DNA of 64,000 nucleotides from Borrelia turicatae 91E135 (GTDB lineage Bacteria; Spirochaetota; Spirochaetia; Borreliales; Borreliaceae): NCBI RefSeq assembly GCF_000012085.2, contig NC_008710.1, positions 434,001 to 498,000 of the forward strand, read 5' to 3'. Shown piece by piece: positions 25,346 to 35,675 of this stretch (position 1 is its first letter; each line of letters starts with the position of its first letter). The notes under the pieces were generated by a model. It saw only the letters and a program-made list of their open reading frames with translations, ran no database searches and was not told where the DNA came from. The position numbers and the translations under genes were made by a program.

Positions 25346-26506
25346 TTGAACGAAAAATTTATACTGTGCGACACAGAACAGATTTCGAACGAGATTGACA
25401 AAGCCAAAAGTATAATTTTAAATAGGAACATAAATGACATTTGGAGTGCAATATTACTCGAAGTAAAAAATTCCAATCTCAAGATAAAGGCAACAGATAG
25501 GAATATCTTTTTTGAAAGCACAATCCCAATTGTTTCAGCAGAAAATTTTAAAGTATTAATCAATGCTTCAAACTTTTCAGATGCAGTAAAAGCACTAAAT
25601 TTGTACAATGAGCTAAAAATAAAATTTATAGAAGATGAAAGCAAATTAAGCATTATTGGTGAATCAGAAAATAAGAATGACAATTTCATAAATGATCATT
25701 TAAGTGAGCCAACTTTTTCTAGTGAAGAGATTGAAATTTACAATTATGACATAAATGAAGAGATTTACAATTTAACAGTTGAGTTAACCCAAAGGGAATT
25801 TAAGAAAATTATAAACAAAGTCTCATTTTCAGCCTCACATGATGAGTCCAAGAACGTTTTAAATGGAATTTATTTTACAAAGGACAAAAACTCTGCATTG
25901 ACATTTGTTTCCACCAATTCGCATAGACTGTCTGTATATAAAACAGATTTAATATTTGAGGAGGATATCAATTTTATTGTTCCTGTCAAAATGGTTAATC
26001 TTCTAAGGCAGATGATGGTAGGAGAAGGTATTATAAAGCTCAAGATCTCTGATAAAAAATTTTATGTTGAATTCAATAATTATAAAATAGTTTGCAGTCT
26101 GATAAATGGAAACTATCCTGACTATGAAAGTATCATACCAAATGAACAACAGAACAAAGCATTAATCGATGTTAGCATTTTAAAAGATAGGCTCTCAAGG
26201 GTAAGTTCTTACACAGACAAAAGGTCTAAAAAAGTTATTCTGAATTTTGCAGGCAATCAACTAAGACTTATGGCAGAAGATCCAATTACAGGAAGAAAGG
26301 GTGAATTTTTTGTACAAAGTCCTAATTATGATTATGAAGGGAGCGAGGAAGTTGTAGCTATTAATAGTGCTTATTTTACTGAAGCAATGGGTGTATTTGA
26401 TACTTCAAAGTTAGAGATAAAATTCAGTGGAGGAGGTATATTGAAATTAAGTGACCCTGCGAATTTTGGTTTCATTCATTTGATAATGCCCATGGTATTA
26501 AATTAA
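25346..26506 (+). CDS. dnaN: DNA polymerase III beta clamp
   Basis: A 386-residue sliding clamp that holds the replicative polymerase on DNA. The three-domain clamp pattern is seen in segments such as SFSASHDESKNVLNGIYF near residue 156 and NGNYPDYESIIP near 253, and the C-terminus ends in HLIMPMVLN, resembling the typical YLIMPMRL end. It starts with TTG, 7 nt after a perfect AAGGAGG. It follows the probable origin and leads the rightward replication gene cluster with recF and dciA. Confidence 0.96.
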   Translation: MNEKFILCDTEQISNEIDKAKSIILNRNINDIWSAILLEVKNSNLKIKATDRNIFFESTIPIVSAENFKVLINASNFSDAVKALNLYNELKIKFIEDESKLSIIGESENKNDNFINDHLSEPTFSSEEIEIYNYDINEEIYNLTVELTQREFKKIINKVSFSASHDESKNVLNGIYFTKDKNSALTFVSTNSHRLSVYKTDLIFEEDINFIVPVKMVNLLRQMMVGEGIIKLKISDKKFYVEFNNYKIVCSLINGNYPDYESIIPNEQQNKALIDVSILKDRLSRVSSYTDKRSKKVILNFAGNQLRLMAEDPITGRKGEFFVQSPNYDYEGSEEVVAINSAYFTEAMGVFDTSKLEIKFSGGGILKLSDPANFGFIHLIMPMVLN

Positions 26507-26527
26507 AATTCTTTTTTATTGGCAAAG

Positions 26528-27595
26528 ATGATAAAGAAAGTAGAGTTCTTTAATTTTAAGAATATAGAGAATCGGGTCATTAATTTTGATTTTAATAATA
26601 TTTATTTTTGCGGAGAGAATGGTTCAGGTAAGACTAATATTCTTGATGCTATTTATTGTCTTGCTTTTGCATCGTCTTTTCTAGTTCGTACTGATAGAGA
26701 ACTTATTACATATGGCAAGACCGAATTTTATTTAAAGTGTTTCTATAATACTGAAGGAAAGGCTGGAGAAATTGGTTTGTCCTTAAGGAATGGGAAAAAA
26801 GAAATAAAGGTTAACAATAGCATTGTAAAAGATAGAAAAAATTTGATATTGAACATTCCATCAGTTATTTTCTCAAATTATGATACTGACTTTATCATTG
26901 GAGCTCCTGCTAAGAAGAGATGGTTTTTTGATCAGGCAATAAGTCTTGTTTCTTTAAGTTATTTAGATTCTCTTAGGAAATATCGAAAGATTTTACAGCA
27001 AAGAAATTTGATTTTAAGACAAGGCAATAAAGATTTACTTAAAGTTTATAATGAAACTTTTGTTGATTTTGCTTTTGAGATAACAAAAATGAGGGAAAAT
27101 TTTATCAAGCATTTTTATGAGTTTTTTAAGTACTATTATTCTTTTATTTTTGATGTTTCTTATAGTTTAGAGATTAAATATTTACCTTCTGTGAAATGTT
27201 CTAAAAGGGATGAATTTTTGCAGACTTTGCTTTTAAAAGAACAAGATGAACTTTACAGTGAAAGTACTTTAATAGGTCCACACAGAGATTTATATGAGAT
27301 ATTAAGTGGTGAGAGAGTGTTTACTCATCATTCTTCGACAGGACAAATCAGGGCACTTGCTTTGATTTATAGACTTATTCAGGTCATTATGTTTAATAAG
27401 CAATTTGGTATAGCTCCCATTTTGCTTTTTGATGATGTATTTTTGGAATTGGATAGTATGAGAAGAAAGAGAATCTTTGATATCCTACCGAAAGATTCTC
27501 AATGCTTCTTTACGTTTTTAGATGACTGTTATGATATTAAACAAGACAGTAAGTTTATAGTATACAGGATTAAGAATGGAAGATTTCAGCTTTAA
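26528..27595 (+). CDS. recF: Recombination protein RecF
   Basis: A 355-residue ABC-type ATPase that helps load RecA at gaps in DNA, acting with RecO and RecR (recR lies at 52334). Walker A GENGSGKTN is near residue 31, the signature STGQIRAL near 274, and Walker B PILLFDDVFLELD near 298. Length is normal. An in-frame TTG at 26519 would add three residues; neither start has a clear ribosome binding site and I took the ATG. The gene sits 21 bp after dnaN and overlaps dciA by 20 bp. Confidence 0.94.
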   Translation: MIKKVEFFNFKNIENRVINFDFNNIYFCGENGSGKTNILDAIYCLAFASSFLVRTDRELITYGKTEFYLKCFYNTEGKAGEIGLSLRNGKKEIKVNNSIVKDRKNLILNIPSVIFSNYDTDFIIGAPAKKRWFFDQAISLVSLSYLDSLRKYRKILQQRNLILRQGNKDLLKVYNETFVDFAFEITKMRENFIKHFYEFFKYYYSFIFDVSYSLEIKYLPSVKCSKRDEFLQTLLLKEQDELYSESTLIGPHRDLYEILSGERVFTHHSSTGQIRALALIYRLIQVIMFNKQFGIAPILLFDDVFLELDSMRRKRIFDILPKDSQCFFTFLDDCYDIKQDSKFIVYRIKNGRFQL

Positions 27596-27875
27596 AAAAG
27601 CCGCTGATGTACTTAAAGAATATTTAAATACGGATATATGTGCTAATGAAAAGCTAAATGCCAGTTTTATATTGTCTAAAAATTGGCAAATTATATTTAA
27701 AGATCTTGCAGATAGAGTAAAATTATTGAATTTGAAGGATAATAAAATATTATTTGTTGCTGTTAAGAATTCAAGCGTTCTATATACTGTTTCTCTTAAT
27801 AGATCAAAAATAATAAAATTAATAAAGGAGTCTACAGGTCTTGAAATATTGGATATAAAGGTTTTGATAAGATGA
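27576..27875 (+). CDS. dciA: DUF721 / DciA-like protein
   Basis: A 99-residue protein with the DUF721 pattern: an amphipathic N-terminus, a central Trp in SKNWQIIFKDLADRV and a C-terminal VLYTVSLNRSKIIKLI segment. Family member DciA loads the replicative helicase in many bacteria that lack DnaC. Its place directly behind recF, overlapping by 20 bp, matches the usual recF-DUF721 neighbourhood. The helicase-loading role here is an inference from family and context. Confidence 0.8.
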   Translation: MEDFSFKKAADVLKEYLNTDICANEKLNASFILSKNWQIIFKDLADRVKLLNLKDNKILFVAVKNSSVLYTVSLNRSKIIKLIKESTGLEILDIKVLIR

Positions 27876-27880
27876 TTTTG

Positions 27881-27909
27881 TTGACAATTGTATTTGTATA
27901 ATATAATAT
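27881..27909 (+). promoter_or_regulatory. Probable promoter of rpmH-rnpA-yidC-jag
   Basis: A perfect TTGACA (27881-27886) is followed by overlapping -10 candidates, TATAAT at 27902 (15-nt spacer) or TAATAT at 27904 (17-nt spacer). It lies just after the dciA stop and upstream of rpmH. Confidence 0.65.
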
Positions 27910-27965
27910 TGTAGTGTTTAACTTATATCTTATGACTAAAGAATGTTTTTAATTGGAGGGCTTTT

Positions 27966-28121
27966 TTGAAGAGGACTTATCAGCCGAGTCGGGTTAAGAG
28001 AAACAGGAAATTTGGGTTTAGGGCTAGGATGAAAACTAAGGGCGGAAGACTTATTCTTGCCAGAAGAAGGGCTAAGGGAAGATCAAAATTAACTGTTTCT
28101 GATGAAAAAAAGAAATATTAG
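27966..28121 (+). CDS. rpmH: Ribosomal protein bL34
   Basis: A 51-residue, very basic protein beginning [18 protein letters not shown], the hallmark L34 start, and continuing with [19 protein letters not shown]. The TTG start at 27966 is 5 nt after GGAGGG. The gene is too short for many gene finders. Its end overlaps rnpA by 20 bp, the usual rpmH-rnpA arrangement. Confidence 0.97.
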   Translation: MKRTYQPSRVKRNRKFGFRARMKTKGGRLILARRRAKGRSKLTVSDEKKKY

Positions 28122-28446
28122 CATAAAATCAAAGGTAGAAATTCAGGAGCTTTTTAAAAAAGGTAGATTTATTAGGATAGAAGGAATTAACATATTTTAT
28201 GAGTTTACAAGCTTATCAATCTCTAGAATGATTGTTACTTTTCCTAAAGTTTTTAAAGGTGCTGTTAAGAGAAATCGTGTTCGGAGAATTTTTAAGGAAT
28301 GTTTTAGGAAACAGTTAGCTTTACTTAAAAATAGGTATGTTGACTTTATTTTCGTAGTTTATCCTCAAAGAGTAGATGTTAATTATTGTGAAGTTGATAC
28401 TATGCTAAAGAATATAATTGTGCATGTCATGAAGAGGAAAGTGTGA
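28102..28446 (+). CDS. rnpA: Ribonuclease P protein component
   Basis: A 114-residue basic protein that helps the RNase P RNA trim the 5' ends of tRNA precursors. The RNR signature appears as [15 protein letters not shown] near residues 54-69. It overlaps rpmH at its start and yidC at its end (GTGA, 4 bp), so the genes are likely translationally coupled. The RNA subunit is not in this window. Confidence 0.95.
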
Positions 28447-30080
28447 GTCAGAGTAAAAGAATTTTAAGAGCTATTTATTTGTCTTTATTTTTTATTGGTA
28501 TTTTTATGCTTGTTGATGATGTCTTTTTCTCTAGAAAATCCCCTTCTGTAATGGAGAGAGAGATTGGATTTAATTTAGATAGAGATTTTGATGTTGAGCA
28601 TCATTCAATTGATGAAAATGATACTTTAAGTTTAAGTGCTAATTCTAAAGAAATTGGTGTTGAGACTGGCATATATTATGCTACTTTTTCGACATTTGGA
28701 GGTAATTTAGTTTCTCTAAAGCTTAAAGATCATTTAAATTTAGAGAGGAATCCAACAGAAATGGTTAAGGTTAATATGGACAGGGAAGGTCTTTTTTATA
28801 TTACCTTTGATAACTTAACTAAAAGTTTGTTTTCATATGACAAAATAAATGATTATACACATGAGTTTAAGACCAAGTTTGAATATAATGACAAATATTA
28901 TGAGTATATAAAGAGATATACATTTTCAAGCAAAGATGAATATTTAATCAAGCTTGAAATTTTTTTAAATAATGTTGATGCTAATGATAATTTTGATATT
29001 GATTTTTATAAATTTGTATTAAGTTCTGATATTGAAAATTTAAGTGAGAGAGGTAAACTGCAATATAATAATTATTTATCTCAGAGTATTTATTATGATA
29101 CTAAGCTTAGATATGGTAAGGATGGTTTAAGTGTTATTAAGCCTAAGTGGGTTGGTTCAAGCACTAAATATTTTGAAGTTTTAGTTTCAAAAGAAAATAT
29201 GAATGTTGAATTCAAACAAGAAAATAAAGTTTTAAAGACTTTTGTTTTAAACAAAATAGGTGACACTAGTTTTAGTGATACCTTTTATATTTATGCAGGT
29301 CCTAGAGATAATGGATATTTAGATATTTTTAATGAAAATAATCTAAATAGTTTTGGTTTATCTAATGTTGAATTTGGAATGTCTGTAGAGAAAAGCTTGT
29401 TATACTTTATTCAAGTTCCTATGCAATTAATAATGCAAATTTTTTATGATGTTATTCCTAATTGGGGACTTTCAATAATTTTTTTGACAATTGTTGTAAG
29501 AATACTTATATTTCCTTTGACTTTTAAGAGTTTTAGGGCTACAGCAGAACTTTCTAAGTTACAGCCAAAAATGAAAGAGATACAAGTAAAATTTAAAAAT
29601 GATCCCAAAAGATTAAATGAAGAAATGGGTAAACTTTATAGGGAAGAAGGTGTTAATCCTCTTGGAGGATGCTTGCCTATTCTTTTACAACTACCTGTGT
29701 TTTTTGCTCTTTATGGGCTTGTAAATAATTTCTTTTTGCTAAGGGGGGCTAGTTTTATTCCAGGTTGGATTGATGATTTGTCAATTGGTGATAGCATATA
29801 TTATTTTGGGTATAAAGTTTTTGTATGGACTGATATTAGAATTTTACCTTTTATTATGATGATTACTCAGTTATTATCTACAATAATTAGTTCTAATGTT
29901 AGTTTTAAAAATCTTGGATCACAACAGAAATTTTTATATTTTGGTATGCCTATTATGTTTTTTTTCATACTTTATGATATGCCATCAGGACTTTTAATCT
30001 ATTGGATTACAACCAATATTTTTACTATTTTGCAACAATACTATATAAAGATGAATGTATCTGAAAGGAGGAACAGATGA
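28443..30080 (+). CDS. yidC: Membrane protein insertase YidC
   Basis: A 545-residue inner-membrane insertase of the gram-negative type. A first membrane segment (about residues 7-24) is followed by a large periplasmic domain. The conserved C-terminal insertase core starts near residue 345 ([20 protein letters not shown]) with the conserved Arg, then further membrane segments. [21 protein letters not shown] near 400 is a family hallmark. It starts with GTG overlapping rnpA and overlaps jag by 4 bp. Confidence 0.96.
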
Positions 30081-30799
30081 GTTATGAATTTTATGGAAAA
30101 ACAGAACAAGAAGCAATTAAAAAGGCAATGAGAGATCTTGATTTAAGAGAAGGTGAGTTTGATGTAGAGATTTTGGATAAGGAAAAGGTTGGATTTTTAT
30201 TTAAAAAAGAGATGATTAAGATAAAAGTGTCTCCTCATGTGAAAGAGGACACACTAAAGTCTGAGGCTCAGATTAATGAAGGTATTTGTGATAAGGTTTT
30301 GGATTTTATTAAAGAAATGATAAATAAAATGGGTTATTGTGTTGATTTAAAGATTGAATCTAGAGAAGGTGAGTATATTAAGATTTCTATTGATACAGAC
30401 AGTCCAAATATCTTGATTGGAAGAGAAGGAAGAAATTTAGATGCTTTGCAGCTTTTGGCAAATGTTTACATGTCTAGGCTTATTGGAGACAATGGTATTT
30501 TTAATAGGATAGTATTAGATATTGAGGATTATAGAGAAAGATTTAAGTCAAGATTTATTAATTTGGCAATCAATTCTTTGCATAAGGTTAAAAGGAGTAG
30601 ACGTTCTATTCTTTTGCCAACAATGAATCCTTTTGAGAGAAGAATTATTCATACTACTTTGAATCGTTATAGTGATATTAAAACAGAGAGTGAGGGAGAT
30701 GGAAATTTAAAGCGAGTTAGAATTTCTTATGTTAGGAGTAGTAAATATAATAATAACTTTCGTAGTTATCAAAAAAGGGACTCTAATGTTAGGAAATAA
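30077..30799 (+). CDS. jag: Jag/KhpB (SpoIIIJ-associated) RNA-binding protein
   Basis: A 240-residue protein with three parts: an N-terminal Jag domain (residues 1-50, [17 protein letters not shown]), a KH domain with [17 protein letters not shown] near 112-128, and an R3H domain near 170-235. The R3H segment includes [16 protein letters not shown]. Such proteins bind RNA and affect cell shape and division in Gram-positive bacteria. It is coupled to yidC by ATGA overlap, the standard yidC-jag pair. Confidence 0.94.
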
Positions 30800-30949
30800 G
30801 GTTTTTTCTTTCTATATTTGTAAACCGATGATTTATATTCATATGTTTATATTTTACTTGAGCGACTGATATTTAATTGGTCTGTGTTTTGTAGTTATGG
30901 GGATTAGGATAATAAATTTATTATTTATTTAATTTAAGGGGATTATTGT

Positions 30950-32008
30950 ATGAGAGTATTTTTAACGGGTATTGCAGGATTTATTGGATTTCATGTTGCC
31001 AAGAGGCTTGCTGATAATGGACATGAAGTTTTAGGTGTTGATGTTTTAAATGATTATTATGAACCTAATCTGAAATATGAGAGATTAGAAGTTTTAGGGT
31101 TCGATCGTAAGAATATAGGTAGTAAAAAAGTTATTCAAAGTAATAAATATAATAATTTAAGTTTTATTTATCTTGATATTTTAGATAAAGATAAAGTCTT
31201 ATCTCTTTTTTCTGATTATAAATTTACGCATGTTTGTCATTTGGCAGCTCAGGCCGGTATTAGAGATAGTATTGAAAATCCCGATAGTTATATTTCAGTT
31301 AATATTGTTGGGTTTTTTAATGTGTTGGATGCATGCAGAATACATAAAAGTCATATTGAGCATTTTGTTTATGCCTCAACATCTGCAGTGTATGGAATAA
31401 ATAAAAAGATGCCTTCAGATGAGGATAGCATTACAGATCATCCTTTAAATTTATATGCAGCTAGCAAAAAGTCTAATGAAGTTATAGCTCATGCTTACAG
31501 TTCATCTTTTAATATTCCAACAACAGGATTAAGATTTTTTACGGTTTATGGGCCTTATGGCCGACCTGATATGGCATTATATTTATTTGCAGATGGGATT
31601 ATAAAACAAACCCCCATTAATGTTTTTAATAATGGGGATATGGCTAGAGACTTTACGTATGTAGATGATGTTGCAGATGGTGTTTATAGTGTACTTAAAA
31701 AACCAGCGGAGAGTGATGTTAATTTTGATGTACAAAATCCCAATTCTTCAAGCTCCCTTGCTCCTTATAAGATATATAATATAGGTACGGGACATGCTAC
31801 TGAGCTTTTGGAGTTTATTAATGAACTTGAAACAAATCTTGGAAATAAAGCTTGTAAAAATTTTTTACCTATGCAAAAAGCAGATGTTGTGAAAAGCTGT
31901 TGTAATATTTCAAAACTTAAAACTGATTTTGCTTATGAGTCCTTAATCTCTATTAAGGAGGGGATAAAAAAATTTGCAAATTGGTATAAATCTAAGATAG
32001 TTGAGTAG
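30950..32008 (+). CDS. NAD-dependent nucleotide-sugar epimerase
   Basis: A 352-residue short-chain dehydrogenase of the extended class, closest in look to UDP-glucuronate 4-epimerases. The NAD-binding TGIAGFIG lies at residues 6-13. The catalytic Ser is within YASTSAVYG near 142, and the YxxxK pair is Tyr169 and Lys173. Likely substrate is a UDP-sugar for cell-envelope glycans, but this is not shown by sequence. It has a spaced ribosome binding site (AAGGGGATT). Confidence 0.9.
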   Translation: MRVFLTGIAGFIGFHVAKRLADNGHEVLGVDVLNDYYEPNLKYERLEVLGFDRKNIGSKKVIQSNKYNNLSFIYLDILDKDKVLSLFSDYKFTHVCHLAAQAGIRDSIENPDSYISVNIVGFFNVLDACRIHKSHIEHFVYASTSAVYGINKKMPSDEDSITDHPLNLYAASKKSNEVIAHAYSSSFNIPTTGLRFFTVYGPYGRPDMALYLFADGIIKQTPINVFNNGDMARDFTYVDDVADGVYSVLKKPAESDVNFDVQNPNSSSSLAPYKIYNIGTGHATELLEFINELETNLGNKACKNFLPMQKADVVKSCCNISKLKTDFAYESLISIKEGIKKFANWYKSKIVE

Positions 32009-32128
32009 TATATTGTTCTGTATTTGTTTGTTTTTTGAATTTTTGTTTTTTTAGATTAGGGTCAGTTTTAGGTTTTAAGGTATATAATATAAGATATATG
32101 TCATTTTATGAGGAAGGAGGTATTATAG

Positions 32129-33208
32129 GTGGGTGTGTTAGATAAGATTAAGCCTGGAGTGGTTTATGGTAAGGAGCTACATACTTTATATGAAATATGT
32201 AAGAGTGAAGGATTTGCTATTCCTGCAATTAATTGTGTAGGTACAAATTCAATTAATGCTGTTTTGGAAGCAGCAAAAGAAATTAATTCTCCTATTATGA
32301 TACAGTTTTCAAATAGTGGTTCTGCTTTTGTTTGTGGTAAGGGACTCAAGGTCGAAAAACCTCAGGGGACTTCTATCCTTGGAGCCATTTCTGGTGCTAT
32401 GCATGTTCATTTGCTAGCAGAACATTATGGAGTGCCTGTTGTTCTTCATACAGATCACTGCGCAAAAAAATTAATTCCTTGGGTTGAGGGGCTTTTGGAG
32501 TATGGAGAGAAATATTATCAAGAGCATAAACGTCCTTTGTTTTCTTCACATATGTTAGATTTGTCTGAAGAGCCAATTAAAGAAAATATTGAAATATCAA
32601 AAAAGTTCTTAGAGAGAATGTCTAAAATTGAGATGTTTCTGGAAATTGAGCTTGGAATTACTGGTGGTGAGGAAGACGGTGTTGATAATTCAGATAGGGA
32701 GCAACATGAGTTATTTTCAACCCCTGAAGATATTTATTATGGATATTCTGAACTTATGAAAGTTAGTCCTAATTTCCAGATTGCAGCAGCTTTTGGAAAT
32801 GTTCATGGAGTTTATAAGCCTGGAAATGTTCAGCTTACCCCTAAAGTATTAAGAGATGGACAAAATTATGTTATATCAAAGACTAATTCAAGTGATCCAA
32901 AGCCTGTTTCATATGTGTTTCATGGGGGTTCTGGCTCTACAATAGAAGAGATTCATGAAGCACTCTCTTATGGTGTTGTTAAAATGAACATTGATACAGA
33001 TACTCAGTGGGCTGCTTGGGAAGGCATATTGAATTACTATAAGAATAATGAAAATAGATTACAAGGGCAACTTGGTGATGGTAGTAATGCTGATGTTCCA
33101 AACAAAAAGTTTTATGATCCAAGAGTGTGGCTTAGAGAATCTGAGATTAGCATTAAGGAGCGTGTAAAACTTGCTTGCAAGAGTCTTAATAATATTAATA
33201 GAAATTGA
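32129..33208 (+). CDS. fba: Class II fructose-bisphosphate aldolase
   Basis: A 359-residue zinc enzyme of glycolysis splitting fructose-1,6-bisphosphate; length equals the E. coli class IIA enzyme. Key motifs are VVLHTDHCAKK near residue 108, ELGITGGEEDGVDN near 174, GNVHGVYKPGN near 226 and VFHGGSGS near 264. It starts with GTG, 8 nt after AAGGAGG. Glycolysis is the only main energy route in Borrelia, so the gene should be essential and strongly expressed. A good terminator follows. Confidence 0.97.
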   Translation: MGVLDKIKPGVVYGKELHTLYEICKSEGFAIPAINCVGTNSINAVLEAAKEINSPIMIQFSNSGSAFVCGKGLKVEKPQGTSILGAISGAMHVHLLAEHYGVPVVLHTDHCAKKLIPWVEGLLEYGEKYYQEHKRPLFSSHMLDLSEEPIKENIEISKKFLERMSKIEMFLEIELGITGGEEDGVDNSDREQHELFSTPEDIYYGYSELMKVSPNFQIAAAFGNVHGVYKPGNVQLTPKVLRDGQNYVISKTNSSDPKPVSYVFHGGSGSTIEEIHEALSYGVVKMNIDTDTQWAAWEGILNYYKNNENRLQGQLGDGSNADVPNKKFYDPRVWLRESEISIKERVKLACKSLNNINRN

Positions 33209-33236
33209 GACAAGTATAATTAAAATTTTGAACTTT

Positions 33237-33260
33237 GTCGCCTTATAAGGGCGACTTTTT
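33237..33260 (+). terminator. Rho-independent terminator after fba
   Basis: The stem GTCGCCTT/AGGGCGAC with loop ATA is followed by five T residues, 29 bp after the fba stop. It is one of the few GC-rich stems in the window. Confidence 0.85.
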
Positions 33261-33341
33261 CATTTTTGTGTATTTATTATACATAACTGGACTTATTATT
33301 GTATTTAAATGTTAAATTTATTCCCATCATCATTATACTTA

Positions 33342-33414
33342 TTATTTATTTATTTATTTATTTATTTATAATATTTATTGAATATTTGTTTAAAATTATT
33401 GAATATTTGTTTAA
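33342..33414. repeat. TTTA microsatellite and 19-bp direct repeat
   Basis: About seven tandem TTTA units (33342-33369) are followed by two copies of TTATTGAATATTTGTTTAA (33375-33393 and 33396-33414, period 21). They lie just upstream of the hsp20 gene and may vary in length between strains. Confidence 0.8.
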
Positions 33415-33476
33415 TATTTAAATAGAATGTTTTTTTTGTATGAGCTTTTATATAAATTGATAAAAAGGGGTTTTAT

Positions 33477-33887
33477 ATGTTATTAACAAATTATAAGAAA
33501 AATTTTCTGGATTTTTTGAATGATGATTTTGATTTTATGAGTCCTAAAGGTGTTCATGATATTCCAGTTAATATTAAGGATGAGGGCAAATCATTTATTC
33601 TTGAAGCTTACTTACCGGGGATAAAAAAAGATGATATATCAATTTCAATTAAAAATGATTATTTGACAATAAGTTATGAGAGTAAGGATGAATCAGAAGA
33701 GAAACATGATAAGTACTTAAGAGTAGAGAGAAGAGATATCTCTTTTGCAAGAAGTTTTAGATTATCTGGGAATATTGATCAAGATAAAATTAAATCAGAA
33801 CTAAAAAATGGTGTTTTGCATATTAAGCTTCCTAAGAAAGCGGAAGTTATTGAGAAAATCCAAGAGAAAAAGATTGCGATTGAATAA
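33477..33887 (+). CDS. Small heat-shock protein (Hsp20/alpha-crystallin)
   Basis: A 136-residue protein with an alpha-crystallin domain at about residues 35-125. Typical segments are DIPVNIKDEGKSFILEAYLPG, the ISIKNDYLTISYES strand pair and the end motif NGVLHIKLPK. Family members hold unfolding proteins in a soluble state without ATP. The ATG follows AAGGGG. It sits between fba and convergent aspS, close to a repeat array. I do not recall this gene at this place in Lyme Borrelia, so it may be specific to the relapsing-fever group or lost elsewhere. Confidence 0.92.
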   Translation: MLLTNYKKNFLDFLNDDFDFMSPKGVHDIPVNIKDEGKSFILEAYLPGIKKDDISISIKNDYLTISYESKDESEEKHDKYLRVERRDISFARSFRLSGNIDQDKIKSELKNGVLHIKLPKKAEVIEKIQEKKIAIE

Positions 33888-33896
33888 GGTTGGTGC

Positions 33897-33921
33897 AAGG
33901 ATGCTTTGGCATCCTTAATTT
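33897..33921 (+). terminator. Terminator between hsp20 and aspS
   Basis: The stem AAGGATGC/GCATCCTT with loop TTTG is followed by AATTTTT. It ends the plus-strand hsp20 transcript; the stem overlaps the aspS stop codon on the other strand. Confidence 0.75.
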
Positions 33922-35672
33922 TTATAATCTTCAATTGTCAAATTTAGTTCTCTTAGTTGTTCGTTTGGAACCTTTGAAGGAGCTTTGTCAAGTGGGCTTG
34001 CTGCGAATGAATTTTTTGGGAAAAGTATTACATCTTTTATTGAACTTGAGTGTGTCATTATCATTAAAAGCCTATCAATTCCAATGGCTATTCCACCATG
34101 AATAGGAGCCCCATATTCTAATGCTTTTAAAAAGAAACCAAATCTCTCTTCTGCTATTGTGTCTTTAAATCCCACTATGTTAAAAATTCTTTGTTGAAGT
34201 TCTCTTGTATGAACTCTGATTGATCCTGAACCAAGTTCCATGCCGTTTAATACAAGATCATAAACTTCTCCTAAGACTTTACTTGGATTGCTTTCTAAAG
34301 TATCGATATATTTTTGTTGGGGAAGTGAGAACATATGATGGGCTGCTTTATAGTTTTTTGTGTCTTCATCGTACTCAAATAGGGGAAAATCATAAATCCA
34401 TAAAAATTCAAATGTATTTTTGTTTGTAAGGTTTAGTTCATTTGCAATTTTGATTCTAATTTGTCCCATGGCTTTGCAAGCAGTTTCCCATGAATCAGCT
34501 ATAAAAAATATTATGTCGTTGTTTTTAAGTGAGTAAGTTTGAAATAAAGTTTGTTTTATTTTATTTAAAAATTTGGCAATGCCCCCTACAAATTCATTAT
34601 TTTCTATTTTTGCAAAATAAAGACCACTTGTTTTGTAAATCTTGGCATGTTCTTCTAAATTGTTAATTTTACTTCTTGAAAAATTATGAGCTTGATTTTT
34701 TATTATAAGTGCTTTTATTGTGCCTTTATTTTGTAATATATCTTTAAAAACATTAAATGAGGATTGCTTAAAATATTTACCCATGTCTTGTATTAATAAT
34801 TCATACCTAGTGTCTGGTTTGTCGCTTCCATATGTATTCATTGCATGTTTGTAAGTCATTCTTTTAAATTTTTTTGGTAAACTAATGTTTAGTGTGTTTT
34901 TAAAAATGGTGAAGATAAGATTTTCCATTAATTTAAATATATTTTCCTTCTTTATAAAGCTCATTTCAATGTCAAGTTGTGTGAATTCTGGTTGTCTGTC
35001 ACCTCTTGAGTCTTCATCTCTGTAGCATCTAGCTATTTGAAAGTATTTGTCAAGTCCAGCTATCATTGTGAGTTGCTTATAAATTTGTGGTGATTGTGGT
35101 AGTGCATAAAAGTGCCCTTTATGTATTCTTGATGGGACAAGAAAATCTCTTGCGCCTTCTGGGGTTGATTTGACAAATGTTGGGGTTTCTAATTCTAAGA
35201 AGTCTTTTTTTGTTAAGTAATTTCTAATTGTATGTGTTACTTTGCTTCTTAATATTATTTTTTGTTTTTGCTCTTCACGTCTTAAATCTAAATATCTATA
35301 TTCAAGTTTTGCATTTTCATTTGCATTATTGTTATCTTCGATCATAAAGGGCAGTTCATTACATCTTGAAATTATATTTATATTCTCTGCAAGTATTTCA
35401 AATGCCCCTGTTCTCATTTCTTTGTTTACGAGATTTGAAGGTCTTAGTTCTAATTTCCCTTGGACTTTAATGCAGTATTCCATCTTTATTTGAGATGTTA
35501 TCTTTAAAAGCTTCTCGTCATTTACAAGTACCTGTGCTTCATCATATCTATCTCTAAGATTAATAAAGGTAACTTTTCCATGATGTCTTATTTTTTTTAC
35601 CCAAGCATTGATTTCTATCTTTTGGTTTATAAGTTTATCGTTTATTTGATTGCATTTAATGGTCTTGAACAT
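33915..35672 (-). CDS. aspS: Aspartyl-tRNA synthetase
   Basis: A 585-residue class IIb synthetase, bacterial type. An N-terminal OB-fold anticodon-binding domain ([17 protein letters not shown] near residue 34) is followed by the catalytic core. Motif 2 is [20 protein letters not shown] near 210, and motif 3 is [12 protein letters not shown] near 545. A GAD insertion domain lies between motifs 2 and 3. Length and motifs are normal. The gene starts 3 bp after the end of the antiporter gene upstream, so aspS is the last gene of that minus-strand run. Confidence 0.96.
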   Translation of the reverse strand: MFKTIKCNQINDKLINQKIEINAWVKKIRHHGKVTFINLRDRYDEAQVLVNDEKLLKITSQIKMEYCIKVQGKLELRPSNLVNKEMRTGAFEILAENINIISRCNELPFMIEDNNNANENAKLEYRYLDLRREEQKQKIILRSKVTHTIRNYLTKKDFLELETPTFVKSTPEGARDFLVPSRIHKGHFYALPQSPQIYKQLTMIAGLDKYFQIARCYRDEDSRGDRQPEFTQLDIEMSFIKKENIFKLMENLIFTIFKNTLNISLPKKFKRMTYKHAMNTYGSDKPDTRYELLIQDMGKYFKQSSFNVFKDILQNKGTIKALIIKNQAHNFSRSKINNLEEHAKIYKTSGLYFAKIENNEFVGGIAKFLNKIKQTLFQTYSLKNNDIIFFIADSWETACKAMGQIRIKIANELNLTNKNTFEFLWIYDFPLFEYDEDTKNYKAAHHMFSLPQQKYIDTLESNPSKVLGEVYDLVLNGMELGSGSIRVHTRELQQRIFNIVGFKDTIAEERFGFFLKALEYGAPIHGGIAIGIDRLLMIMTHSSSIKDVILFPKNSFAASPLDKAPSKVPNEQLRELNLTIEDYKN

Positions 35673-35675
35673 AAT

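Noticed and set aside
33342-33414. Repeat array considered as CRISPR
   Set aside because: Units are a 4-bp microsatellite and one 19-bp pair without spacers or cas genes.
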